The position numbers and the translations under genes are program-made. Of a stretch of 64,000 bases of DNA, positions 34,453 through 42,134 are shown piece by piece. Source of the stretch: Porticoccaceae bacterium (GTDB lineage: Bacteria > Pseudomonadota > Gammaproteobacteria > Pseudomonadales > Porticoccaceae); assembly GCA_026005035.1 (NCBI GenBank), contig BPKH01000001.1, positions 581,610-645,609 of the forward strand, read 5' to 3'. How positions within the stretch are numbered: the first letter of the stretch is position 1; each line of letters opens with the position of its first letter. Below the pieces are notes generated by a model that worked only from the letters and a program-made list of their open reading frames with translations, ran no database searches and had not been told where the DNA came from.

Positions 34453-35356
34453 TGTCGTAACTGAGCCTGCGCATCAAGGCCGCGAAGCGGATGGCGTTGG
34501 CAGTGGGCGGACCTCCCGGACGCAGGTGCACCGGAAAACCGATGGCGTGGACGCGGACCAGGCGCCCCTTGCCCAGGTGGGCGCGGTTGAGTCGCGCCAC
34601 CGCCTCCGCCACCGCCCGGATCGAACGACCGGTGAAGTCGTCCCCCAGAGTATAGACGGAGATCCGCCGGTCGCGGCGGTAAAAGTCCCGGATCGCCGCC
34701 TCGATGCCCTCCACGGGGCTGGAATTGCTGAACGGCGCCCAGTGGGCCAGGGCGCTCAGGATGCGGCGTCGGGTTTCCGGGGTGTCCGCCAGCCACTCGC
34801 CCCGGGGGCCGCCGAACAGGTACTGCCCCATGTCGTTCATCACCTGGATGCCCCGCACCCGCGGGTAGACCTCGAGCACGCGCACCATCACCTCCTGCAC
34901 CTTGGGCCAGGCCCCGGACTGCATGGAGCCGGAAGTGTCGATGACGAAGATCACGTACTCGCTGTCCACCGGAATGCCGCCGATGAGCGGCTGGGGCCGG
35001 GCGCGGGGGGCGAGTCGCTCCATCTCCTCGGTGAGCACCTGGAGCGCGAGCTCGAGGCGGTCCGCCTCGCCGCCGGCGGGCGGCGGGGGAGGCGCCGCCC
35101 GCTGCGCTTCCTCGGCGGCCAGGCGGTGCGCTTCGGCTTGCAGGCGGGCGAGGGTCGCGGCCGCCTCGCGATTGGCGGCGCGCACCTCGAGAAGCCGCGC
35201 GCGCAGGGCGCGCACCGGCTCGAGATCGACCTCAGGCGGCGGTGCGCTGCCCACCGGGGCGATGATCAACAGCAGCACCACGGCGCCGAAGCCGCAGCTG
35301 ATCACGTCCAGGAAGGACAGTCCGGCCTCGGGTAGACCCGCGCGGCGCCGCCTCAC
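34406..35356 (-). CDS. Membrane-anchored von Willebrand factor A protein (second of pair)
   Basis: A 316-residue protein with one N-terminal membrane helix preceded by a short cytoplasmic tail (LPEAGLSFLDVISCGFGAVVLLLI, about 6-29, given in two overlapping motifs LSFLDVISCGFGA and FGAVVLLLI). This pattern is seen in ExbD-like and vWA proteins encoded with MotA/TolQ/ExbB genes. A coiled-coil linker (about 45-110) leads to a vWA domain with a complete MIDAS start, FVIDTSGSMQSG (about 140), and YTLGDDFTG (about 235). The domain should bind Mg2+ and a protein ligand in the periplasm. Start GTG 35356 overlaps the stop of the paralogous upstream gene. Confidence 0.82.
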   Translation of the reverse strand: MRRRRAGLPEAGLSFLDVISCGFGAVVLLLIIAPVGSAPPPEVDLEPVRALRARLLEVRAANREAAATLARLQAEAHRLAAEEAQRAAPPPPPAGGEADRLELALQVLTEEMERLAPRARPQPLIGGIPVDSEYVIFVIDTSGSMQSGAWPKVQEVMVRVLEVYPRVRGIQVMNDMGQYLFGGPRGEWLADTPETRRRILSALAHWAPFSNSSPVEGIEAAIRDFYRRDRRISVYTLGDDFTGRSIRAVAEAVARLNRAHLGKGRLVRVHAIGFPVHLRPGGPPTANAIRFAALMRRLSYDNGGTFIGLPTLAPDR

Positions 35357-36378
35357 GGCCAGTCCCTCGAAGGGGCGAGGAAGGCCCCGCCCGTGTCCAG
35401 GGCCAACTGCCAATACCAAGCCGCCGCCTCGGGATCGCCCTCCAGGGGGAAGAGGAGCACGTTCACCGGCGCGCGGGGCAGCGCGCCCACCGCGGCGCGG
35501 AAAAACTCGCGGCGCTCGGCTCCGCCCACCAGCGGCCGGCGGGGCGGACCCTCGCCCAGGGTGGGCAGGCCGTCGGTGAGCAAAAAGAGGTTGTCCGGCG
35601 GCGGCGACAGGGCCGCGGCGGCGCGGGCGGCGGCGAGCAGGCGGGTGCCCCGCTCGGGGGCGAAAGCGGCGAGCCCCGCCGCGGCCCGCTCCAGCGCCAG
35701 GGAGTCGGCAGCGTCCAGCCAGCGGCCCGCGCTTCCCGCCACCGCCGGGTGCACCTCCTCGTCGAAGACGTAGAGCTGGAAGCGGCTAGAGGGGGGCAGT
35801 TGGGCCAAGAGCCACTCGGCGCTGCGCACCACCCAGCGCCACTTGTCCGCGCGGCGGCGCCGCTCGGGCGGCAGGTTGCGCAGCCGCACCGCGTTGACCA
35901 CCGTGTCGGCAAGCATGCTGGCCGAGCCGTCCACCAGGATCAGCACCCGCTCGCCGCCGAGCTTCAACCCGGTGAGGTACTGGCGGTGGCCCTCGCCCAG
36001 AAAGGCGCGCACCCGAGAACCTCCCGGCGAAGCCTCGAGCTCCGCCACCTGCCGCTCGAGCTCGGCCACCCGGCGGCGCAATGCCTCCAGGTCTGCCGCG
36101 GGCTCGGGGCGGGGAGGTCGCGCCGCGGCGAGGCGCGCGCGCAGGGCGGCGATCTGCGCCTCGAGGGCGGCGCGGCGCCGGGCGAGCTCGCGCCCCTCCG
36201 CTTCCGCGGCGGCCAGATCTTCGCCGAGCAGCGCCGCCTCGGGCGAGGGCTCAGGGGGCGGTGCGTCGACGGCCTGGTGGCGGAGGATCAGAAAGAGCAG
36301 CGTGACCGCCCCGAAACCACAGGCCATGATGTCGAGAAAGGAGAGGGACAGGCCCAGCTCGCGCCGCTTCCTAGCCAC
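35353..36378 (-). CDS. Membrane-anchored von Willebrand factor A protein (first of pair)
   Basis: A 341-residue paralogue of the next gene with the same architecture. The N-terminal membrane helix has LSLSFLDIMACGFGAVTLLF (about 10-29). A coiled coil follows (about 48-120, LEAQIAALRARLAAA and RRRVAELERQVAELEA), then a vWA domain with DxSxS in LILVDGSASMLAD (about 147) and FLLTDGLPTLGEG (about 268). The short basic N terminus (MARKRRELG) implies an N-in orientation with the vWA domain in the periplasm. It overlaps the Hsp70-like gene by 8 bases. Confidence 0.82.
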   Translation of the reverse strand: MARKRRELGLSLSFLDIMACGFGAVTLLFLILRHQAVDAPPPEPSPEAALLGEDLAAAEAEGRELARRRAALEAQIAALRARLAAARPPRPEPAADLEALRRRVAELERQVAELEASPGGSRVRAFLGEGHRQYLTGLKLGGERVLILVDGSASMLADTVVNAVRLRNLPPERRRRADKWRWVVRSAEWLLAQLPPSSRFQLYVFDEEVHPAVAGSAGRWLDAADSLALERAAAGLAAFAPERGTRLLAAARAAAALSPPPDNLFLLTDGLPTLGEGPPRRPLVGGAERREFFRAAVGALPRAPVNVLLFPLEGDPEAAAWYWQLALDTGGAFLAPSRDWP

Positions 36379-37609
36379 CCGCCACCTCGATCAGGGTCAA
36401 GGGAATCCCCGCCACCTCCACCGTGGCCCCCGGTTCCAGCCGCGGCGGCGGCCGCACCGGCCCCCGCAACACCTCGAGCTCGCCGCCCCGCTGGCGCAGC
36501 ACGGCCACCGCCTCCAAAGCGCTGCCCGGCTGCGCCCAAACCCGTCCGCCCTCCACGAACAGGCTCAGGGGTGCATCCAGGGGCCAGGCCCGGTGGCCAC
36601 AGAGGAGGTGGAGGGGGTGGTCGGGTGCCGGCGCCGCCCGCGGCGCCGGCAGGGCGTGCAGGCGCGCGGGCGCTTCGGCGCCGGGGAGGGATTCCGCCAG
36701 GGCGAGCAGGGCGTCCACCGCAGCGCCGGGCGCGAGCACCTGACCCCCGGCGAGGGCGGGAAGGAGCCCCGCCAGGGGCGCCGCCGTGGCGTGCCAGACC
36801 ACCGGTCGATCGCTCCCCGCCAGCCAGCGCTGCAGTCGCCCGAGCTCACCGGCGAAGGGGCGCGCCAGCGCCTCGGCGTCCAGGCGGACGGCGAGCGGCC
36901 CCGCCGGCGTGGCGAGTTCCCCGGCCACTTCGCCGCCCCGCTCCAGCGCCGCGAGCCACGCCGGCAGGTCGCGGTACAACTGGGCCGCGGCGCGCGGATC
37001 GCGCAAGGGGTCGAAGCGGCTCGCCGCCACCGCCCGGCGGGCCAACTCCTCCGCCAGCCGGCGCTCCAGCCGGGCGCGCCCCAGTCCGGGCGACACCCAG
37101 CGCTCCCCGGCCACCAGGCGGCCGGCGCGGGCCGTCACCGCGGTGGCGAGGAGCCGATGGCGGTGGCACTCCACCACCGCGCAGGTCCCCGCGCCGGCGG
37201 CGAAGGCGCAGGCGAGGGCGGCCTCGACGGCCAGGCGCGGCCGCACGCCGAGGGCCTCCAAGAGGCCGAACAGGCGGCCGATCCGCTCGGCCTGCCAGTC
37301 GCCTGGAACCGCCACCAGGCACTCCGCGGCGCCGCCGGCGGCGGCGAACAACTGCTCGAGCTGCGCATAGGCGAGGTCGGCGGCCGAGCGCCGGCGGCCG
37401 TCGGGGAGAACGACCGGCGAATCCCCCAACTGCTCCCAGTGACGGTCCCAGACGGCGTGGGGCGCCTCCGCCCACCGCGCCCCGGCGCCCTCTCCGCAGA
37501 GGAGGCGCCCCTCCCCTGCGGCGACCCACCCCGGTTGCCGGTGGAGGGATCCTCCTGGCCGGCGAAGGGTCAGGGCCACGTCGTTGATTTCCAGGGCCGC
37601 GAGGGACAC
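36371..37609 (-). CDS. Hsp70/actin-fold ATPase-like protein
   Basis: A 412-residue cytoplasmic protein with an ASKHA (actin/Hsp70) layout. The N terminus is INDVALTLRRPGGSL with PGWVAAGEGRLLCGEGA, the position of the first phosphate loop and the family's GxxA motif. An Hsp70-like substitution follows in AECLVAVPGDWQAERIGRLF (about 112) and VRPRLAVEAALACAFA (about 139), the second-subdomain start. The usual second phosphate loop DxGGGT is replaced by GTCAVVECHRHRLLATAV (about 160), so ATP hydrolysis is doubtful. The last 80 residues form a separate beta-rich domain (RPPPRLEPGATVEVAGIPL) resembling FHA- or carrier-like modules. It lies between the proton-channel and vWA genes and is probably the cytoplasmic part of that machine. 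Start GTG 37609. Confidence 0.65.
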   Translation of the reverse strand: MSLAALEINDVALTLRRPGGSLHRQPGWVAAGEGRLLCGEGAGARWAEAPHAVWDRHWEQLGDSPVVLPDGRRRSAADLAYAQLEQLFAAAGGAAECLVAVPGDWQAERIGRLFGLLEALGVRPRLAVEAALACAFAAGAGTCAVVECHRHRLLATAVTARAGRLVAGERWVSPGLGRARLERRLAEELARRAVAASRFDPLRDPRAAAQLYRDLPAWLAALERGGEVAGELATPAGPLAVRLDAEALARPFAGELGRLQRWLAGSDRPVVWHATAAPLAGLLPALAGGQVLAPGAAVDALLALAESLPGAEAPARLHALPAPRAAPAPDHPLHLLCGHRAWPLDAPLSLFVEGGRVWAQPGSALEAVAVLRQRGGELEVLRGPVRPPPRLEPGATVEVAGIPLTLIEVAGG

Positions 37610-37610
37610 C

Positions 37611-38408
37611 TCAGAGGGGCTCCAGATGGCGAAGCAGGGACCGGTCGCAGCGCTCCCGCGCATCCAGGACCAGGCGCTCCTCCAAAAGCTGCAGCTGGTG
37701 GAGGAAAAACATCACGAACATGCTCACCACCAGGGCCACGAAGGTGGAGTTGAAGGCGACTCCCAGGCTCGCCGTGACGCCGGCGATGTCGCCCTGCATG
37801 GCCTGGTGGGCCTGCCCCAGGGCATCGCCGATGCCGCGCACCGTGCCGATGAAGCCGATGGAGGGAATCGCCCAGGTGATGTAGCGGATCAGGGAAAGTT
37901 CCGCGTCCCGGCGATCACCCTCCGCCTCGCAGAGGGCGTCCACCGCCTCTTCGGCGGCGCGCACGTCGCGGGTGACCTGGAAGCGGGTCAGGGCCACCAC
38001 CAACACCCGCACCGGCAAGGCTTCCCGCTCCTCTTCGGAGAGCTCCTCCAAGCCCCGCAGCAGGGGTGGGACGTCCTCGGGCAGGACCCGCAACCCCTCG
38101 GCCAGCGGCAGGAGGGGGCGTTCGAGCAAGCGCCGCTCCGCCAGGGTGGCGCGGGTCTTGTAGGCCAGCACGGCGAGCGCCCAGAGGGCGAGGACGATGG
38201 CCGCCTCCTGCTCGAAATCCTTGAGCACCACGTAGAGGGAGCGGGGCGGCTGGTAGGCGGTGCCTTCGGCGGCGGCCCGCTCGGCGGCGCGCCGCTCGAT
38301 GAGCTCGGCGTTGGGCCGAATCAACGTGACGTAGAGGGCGTGGACGGCGATCAGGGCCAGCAACAGGGCGACCACCTGAAAAAAGAACTCGCGACCGCGG
38401 CGGTGCAT
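37611..38408 (-). CDS. MotA/TolQ/ExbB proton-channel family protein
   Basis: A 265-residue inner-membrane protein with membrane helices at about 10-28, 70-87, 180-205 and 215-240. The channel region has the family pattern AIPSIGFIGTVRGIGDALGQ (about 185) and GVTASLGVAFNSTFVALVVS (about 214), with Thr and Pro in the family positions. Such proteins form pentamers that use ion flow to drive a coupled partner; here the partners are probably the two vWA proteins, whose N-terminal helix takes the ExbD/TolR role. It is followed one base later by the Hsp70-like gene. Confidence 0.85.
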   Translation of the reverse strand: MHRRGREFFFQVVALLLALIAVHALYVTLIRPNAELIERRAAERAAAEGTAYQPPRSLYVVLKDFEQEAAIVLALWALAVLAYKTRATLAERRLLERPLLPLAEGLRVLPEDVPPLLRGLEELSEEEREALPVRVLVVALTRFQVTRDVRAAEEAVDALCEAEGDRRDAELSLIRYITWAIPSIGFIGTVRGIGDALGQAHQAMQGDIAGVTASLGVAFNSTFVALVVSMFVMFFLHQLQLLEERLVLDARERCDRSLLRHLEPL

Positions 38409-38418
38409 GGCAGGTCCC

Positions 38419-38649
38419 TCAGATGTCGGCGGGCAGGGGTACCGGGTAATCCTCCGGCAAGGGCTCGCTGGGATGGAACTCCCCCTCGCGGGCGGGCGCC
38501 TCGCCCGCCTCCGGCGGGGGCGCCCCGCCCGCGTCCGGAGTGGCGGGAGCGGCTGGCGCGGCGCGGAGCTCCTGCGCCTGCGACGCGGCAGGGTCGGCGG
38601 CGCGGGAGCTCAGGGCGACCAGCAAGAGGAACCAAAGGGCGCGCTTCAC
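38419..38649 (-). CDS. Small exported Ala/Pro-rich protein
   Basis: A 76-residue protein with a signal peptide (RALWFLLLVALSSRA, 3-17) and a low-complexity acidic Ala/Pro/Glu tail ending EDYPVPLPADI. Start GTG 38649 overlaps the stop of the PEGA gene in GTGA, and the stop lies 10 bases before the channel gene, so it is a real operon member despite its size. No family is recognised. The conserved-looking C-terminal PVPLP could be a docking peptide; that is speculation. Confidence 0.6.
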   Translation of the reverse strand: MKRALWFLLLVALSSRAADPAASQAQELRAAPAAPATPDAGGAPPPEAGEAPAREGEFHPSEPLPEDYPVPLPADI

Positions 38650-40712
38650 TGTGGTCCTCCGGGACGGTCGACGTAACGGGCGATGCGAAACCCCAAGTCG
38701 CTGGCGGGCGCGCTGGCCGGGCGGCGGGCGGCGAGGCGCAAGCGGCTGCGGGCGGCGTCCAGGTAGCTCGCGCCGCGCACCACGTGGGCACCGCCGGCGG
38801 CGGGCCCGCGGGGGTCTTCGAGGGGTTCGCCCAGATGGGGCTCGACGGCGTAGAAATCGTTGACCCATTCCGCCACATTGCCCCCCAGGTCGTGCAGGCC
38901 GCGAGGGTTGGGGGGAAAGCGCCCCACCGGCGCGGACACCGGGTAGCCGTCGTCCAGCCCGCGCAGGGTCAGGGGAACCAGCGCGGCCGCCTCGGGTCCG
39001 GCGTAGTTTTCCACCACCGCGGGAGGCGGATAGCGATCCTCGCCCCAGGGGAAGGCGAGCAGGCCGCCGTCGTCGCGGACGCGGGCCGCGTAGGCCCACT
39101 CCGCCTCGGTGGGCAGGCGGTAACCGGTGGCCTCCCAGTCGAAGCCCACCACCCGGCCGCCCGCCACCCGGTAGAAGGGCGGCAGGCCTTCCCGTTCCGA
39201 CAGCCAGTTGCAAAAGAGCGCCGCCTCCTCCCAGGAGACGCCCACCACCGGCTGCTCGTCGCCGTCCAGGGAGTGGCCGGCGACGCTTCCCGACCGGTGG
39301 TCGGGCCGGAAGCGCCGGAACTCGCCGTTGGTCACCTCGGTGACGGCGAGGTAGAAGGGGCGCGAGAGCTTCACCCGCCGCTCCACCTCCCCGGCACCCC
39401 GACCCGGCTCGCGGCGGGGTGACCCCAGCGTGAAAGTAGTTCCCCGCGGCCGGATGAGGCGAAGCGCCGTCCCGGTGGGCGCCGCCCGCTGCGGCGGATG
39501 CCGCTGCCAGTAGGCCTCTGCGGCGGTGAGCAGGCGCACCTCGAGCGACTGGGCGCGACCGGGGACGGGGAGGACCTCGCCGCGGTAGGGCAGATAGCCC
39601 TCCCTGGCCACCTCCAAGCGGTGGGGCGCAGCCGGCAGGCGCAGAATCGTGGAACCTCGGCCCACCGCCCGGCCGTCGACGCGCACCTCGGCGTCGGCGG
39701 GGGTCACCGCCAGGTGGATTTCGCCCAGTTCGGGCACCAGCTCCACCCTCAGGGCGCGTTCCTCGGCGGGGGCGAGGCGCACGCGCCGCTCGGCGGTCCG
39801 GTGGCCCGGGAGGTGGAGGGCGAGGTGGTGCTCCACCCCGGAGGCGAGGGCGAGCTCCAGCGGCGCGGTGCCGGCGAAGAGGCCGTCCAGGGTCACCGCC
39901 GCCCCCGGGGGGCGGGATTCGAGGCGCAGGCGGCCGTCGGCCGGGGCGAGCACCACCGGCGGATGACGCGTGCGTCCCCCGGCCGGCGCCGACAGGCGGG
40001 CGCGCCAGGTCTGGTAGCCGGGCGCGGCGATCTCCACCAGGCTGCCCGCCTCCAACACCTCCACCTCGGCGGGGGTGCGGCCGGCGGGGCGGCCGTCGAC
40101 GGTGATGGCCGCGCCCGGCGGCTCCGACTCCAGGTGCAGGTGGCCGAAGGCGGGACGCAACCGCACCTCGAGCCGCTGGGTGCGGCCGAGCCCCTCCACC
40201 GCCAGCACCCGCTCTTCGGGGAAGTAGCGCTCGAGGTGAAAAGTGAAGCGGCGCGGGCCGCGGGGGATCTCCTCCACCAACAGCGGGGTGACGCCGCGCG
40301 CCTCGCCGTCCACCGCCACCTCCGCGCCAGGGGGTTCGCTGACCACTTCCACCCGTCCGGGCAGGGGCTCGAGGGCGATCGCCACCTCGGGGGTGGGACC
40401 TCGCCGGGCGACCTGTAGCGTCCGCCGCTGCGGGCGGTAGCCGGCCGCGCTCACCTCCAGGGTGCGCTTGCCGGGCAGCACCAGGTAGTTCTCGCCCAGG
40501 TGGAAATCGGGCCCACCGATGGCCACCCGGGCGTGTCGAGGATCCACCCGCAGCACCAGGGGGCGGGCGGCGAACAAAAAGGCGAGGACCGCCACCGCCG
40601 CCGCTGCCGCCCCTCCCAGGGCGAGCCACAGGCCGAGCCGCCGGCGCCGTCCCTGCACGCCGCCGGGGCGGTAGCGCACGGGGCGGATGAGCTCCAGGTC
40701 GCGCTCGTTCAC
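38646..40712 (-). CDS. PEGA-repeat protein with C-terminal formylglycine-enzyme-like (SUMF1/PvdO) domain
   Basis: A 688-residue inner-membrane-anchored protein. It has a basic N terminus, one membrane helix (about 28-50), five PEGA-type beta repeats (about 52-385; recurring SEPPGAEVAVDGEARG, SEPPGAAITVDGRPAGRTP, SRPPGAAVTLDGLFAGTAP) and a FGE-sulfatase-like fold (about 425-685; FYLAVTEVTNGEFRRF, QPVVGVSWEEAALFCNWLSE, YRLPTEAEWAYAARV, GLHDLGGNVAEWVNDFY, VVRGASYLDAARSRLRLAAR). The two C-terminal Cys of true formylglycine-generating enzymes are absent, and the only Cys is in ALFCNW, so it is probably a binding module. PEGA domains are often found in cell-envelope proteins. It overlaps the TPR gene by 4 bases. 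Confidence 0.85.
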   Translation of the reverse strand: MNERDLELIRPVRYRPGGVQGRRRRLGLWLALGGAAAAAVAVLAFLFAARPLVLRVDPRHARVAIGGPDFHLGENYLVLPGKRTLEVSAAGYRPQRRTLQVARRGPTPEVAIALEPLPGRVEVVSEPPGAEVAVDGEARGVTPLLVEEIPRGPRRFTFHLERYFPEERVLAVEGLGRTQRLEVRLRPAFGHLHLESEPPGAAITVDGRPAGRTPAEVEVLEAGSLVEIAAPGYQTWRARLSAPAGGRTRHPPVVLAPADGRLRLESRPPGAAVTLDGLFAGTAPLELALASGVEHHLALHLPGHRTAERRVRLAPAEERALRVELVPELGEIHLAVTPADAEVRVDGRAVGRGSTILRLPAAPHRLEVAREGYLPYRGEVLPVPGRAQSLEVRLLTAAEAYWQRHPPQRAAPTGTALRLIRPRGTTFTLGSPRREPGRGAGEVERRVKLSRPFYLAVTEVTNGEFRRFRPDHRSGSVAGHSLDGDEQPVVGVSWEEAALFCNWLSEREGLPPFYRVAGGRVVGFDWEATGYRLPTEAEWAYAARVRDDGGLLAFPWGEDRYPPPAVVENYAGPEAAALVPLTLRGLDDGYPVSAPVGRFPPNPRGLHDLGGNVAEWVNDFYAVEPHLGEPLEDPRGPAAGGAHVVRGASYLDAARSRLRLAARRPASAPASDLGFRIARYVDRPGGPQ

Positions 40713-42100
40713 AGGGGCTCCACGCAGCGCACCGCCACCGCCGGAGGATCGCCCTCCAGGGGGACGGTGAAGGGCACCTGGACGTCCCGGTAGCCGGGGC
40801 GGGCACCGGCGGCCACGTAGCGCCCCGGCTGAAGCTCCACCACCCGCCGCTCAAAGGTGCCGAGGCGGGCCACCCGCCAGATGGTCACCTCGGTGGCGCC
40901 GTCGGAGACCAGGGCCACCGGCACCCGGCGACGGGCGGCGGCGAGCAGCCGCTCGAGGGCGGCGATCTGTCCCGCCAGGCGCGGGCCCGGGGCGGGCAAG
41001 GCGCGAGCGTCGGCGAGGACGCGCTCCGCTCGCTCGGCCACCTCCGGGCGGGACAGGGCTAAGGGATCGGCGAGCAGGCTTTCCAAGTCGCGGTCGAGGG
41101 CGGCCCGCGCCCGCGCCACCACCAGCCGCACCCGGGGCTCCACCAGGGTGGGATCCTCCTCGGCCAGGGCCGCGTAGAGGTCGGCGGCGGCCGCCCAGTC
41201 CTCGGCCGCTTCTCGCTCCGCCGCCGCGCGCAACCGCGCTTCCAGGCGGACCCGCTGGCGGCGCGCCGCCAACGCCTCGAGGGCGCGCTCGACCTCTGCC
41301 GCCCCCGGGCGCAGCGCGGCGGCGCGGCGGAAATGGACATCGGCCGCCGCCAGGTCGCCGCGCGCCAGGGCGGCGTAGCCCTCCCCCAGCCGCTCGCGCA
41401 CTTCCGCCTCAGCGCGTGCGGCGCGGGCCGCGGCGAGCCGCTCGGCGGCCCGCCGGTGTTCGGGATCCAGGGCGACGGCCCGCTCCAGCGCCGCCACCGC
41501 TCCCGCCCAGTCGCTGCGCCCGGCTAGCGCCTCCCCCTCGGCGAGCAGGCTGACCACCTCGGGCAGATTCACCACCCGCTGCGCCCAGGCGTCGAGCCGC
41601 GGCTCCTCGGGGTCGACCCGCCGCAACCGCGCCAGGGCCTCGGTCGCCTCCGCGACGCGGCCCTCCTCCAGTGCGGTGAGGAGAGCCGCGCGGGCCGCTT
41701 CCGCCTCCCGCTCCGCCTCGGCGGCCAGCTCGTCGAACAGCCCCTCGGCGCGCTGGTACGCCTCGAGGGCGCGGGCATAGGCGCCCTGCGCGTAGTGCGC
41801 CTCTCCCTCGGCGAAGGCCGCCTGCGCCGCGCGCCAGCGCGCCCCTCCCCAGCTCGCCGCCCCCCGCGCCTCCAGGGCGGCGCGCTGGGCGAGCAGGGAC
41901 TCCACCAGCGCCAGCGCCGCCTGCCGCGCGCGCCGCGCCGCGGCGAGGTCGACCGAACGGGGAACGGCCTCCGCTGGAGGCGGGGTCGGGGCGGCCAGCT
42001 CCGCGGCGGGGATGAGCGGTTCGCGGACGTAGCGCGGCAGCACGGCGATCACCGCCACCGCCAGGAGGAGGAGAAGCGCGAGCACCAGCTGCCGACTCAT
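40709..42100 (-). CDS. Membrane-anchored TPR protein
   Basis: A 463-residue protein with an N-terminal membrane helix (about 4-21), a Pro-rich linker and a long array of Ala-rich helical hairpins that read as tetratricopeptide repeats (YAQGAYARALEAYQRAEGLF near 102; WAGAVAALERAVALDPEHRR near 195; LARGDLAAADVHFRRAAALRP near 238; DWAAAADLYAALAEEDPTL near 297). The last 75 residues are a PEGA-like beta module (EVTIWRVARLGTFERRVVEL, then GRYVAAGARPGYRDVQVPF). It probably works as a periplasmic scaffold next to the PEGA/FGE protein, whose gene it overlaps. Confidence 0.78.
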   Translation of the reverse strand: MSRQLVLALLLLLAVAVIAVLPRYVREPLIPAAELAAPTPPPAEAVPRSVDLAAARRARQAALALVESLLAQRAALEARGAASWGGARWRAAQAAFAEGEAHYAQGAYARALEAYQRAEGLFDELAAEAEREAEAARAALLTALEEGRVAEATEALARLRRVDPEEPRLDAWAQRVVNLPEVVSLLAEGEALAGRSDWAGAVAALERAVALDPEHRRAAERLAAARAARAEAEVRERLGEGYAALARGDLAAADVHFRRAAALRPGAAEVERALEALAARRQRVRLEARLRAAAEREAAEDWAAAADLYAALAEEDPTLVEPRVRLVVARARAALDRDLESLLADPLALSRPEVAERAERVLADARALPAPGPRLAGQIAALERLLAAARRRVPVALVSDGATEVTIWRVARLGTFERRVVELQPGRYVAAGARPGYRDVQVPFTVPLEGDPPAVAVRCVEPL

Positions 42101-42134
42101 CCCGCGGACCCCGTCCCCGGCGACGATCCCGCCA

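Noticed and set aside
38646-40712. Annotating the PEGA protein as a sulfatase-activating formylglycine enzyme
   Set aside because: The required C-terminal cysteines are absent and no sulfatase is nearby.
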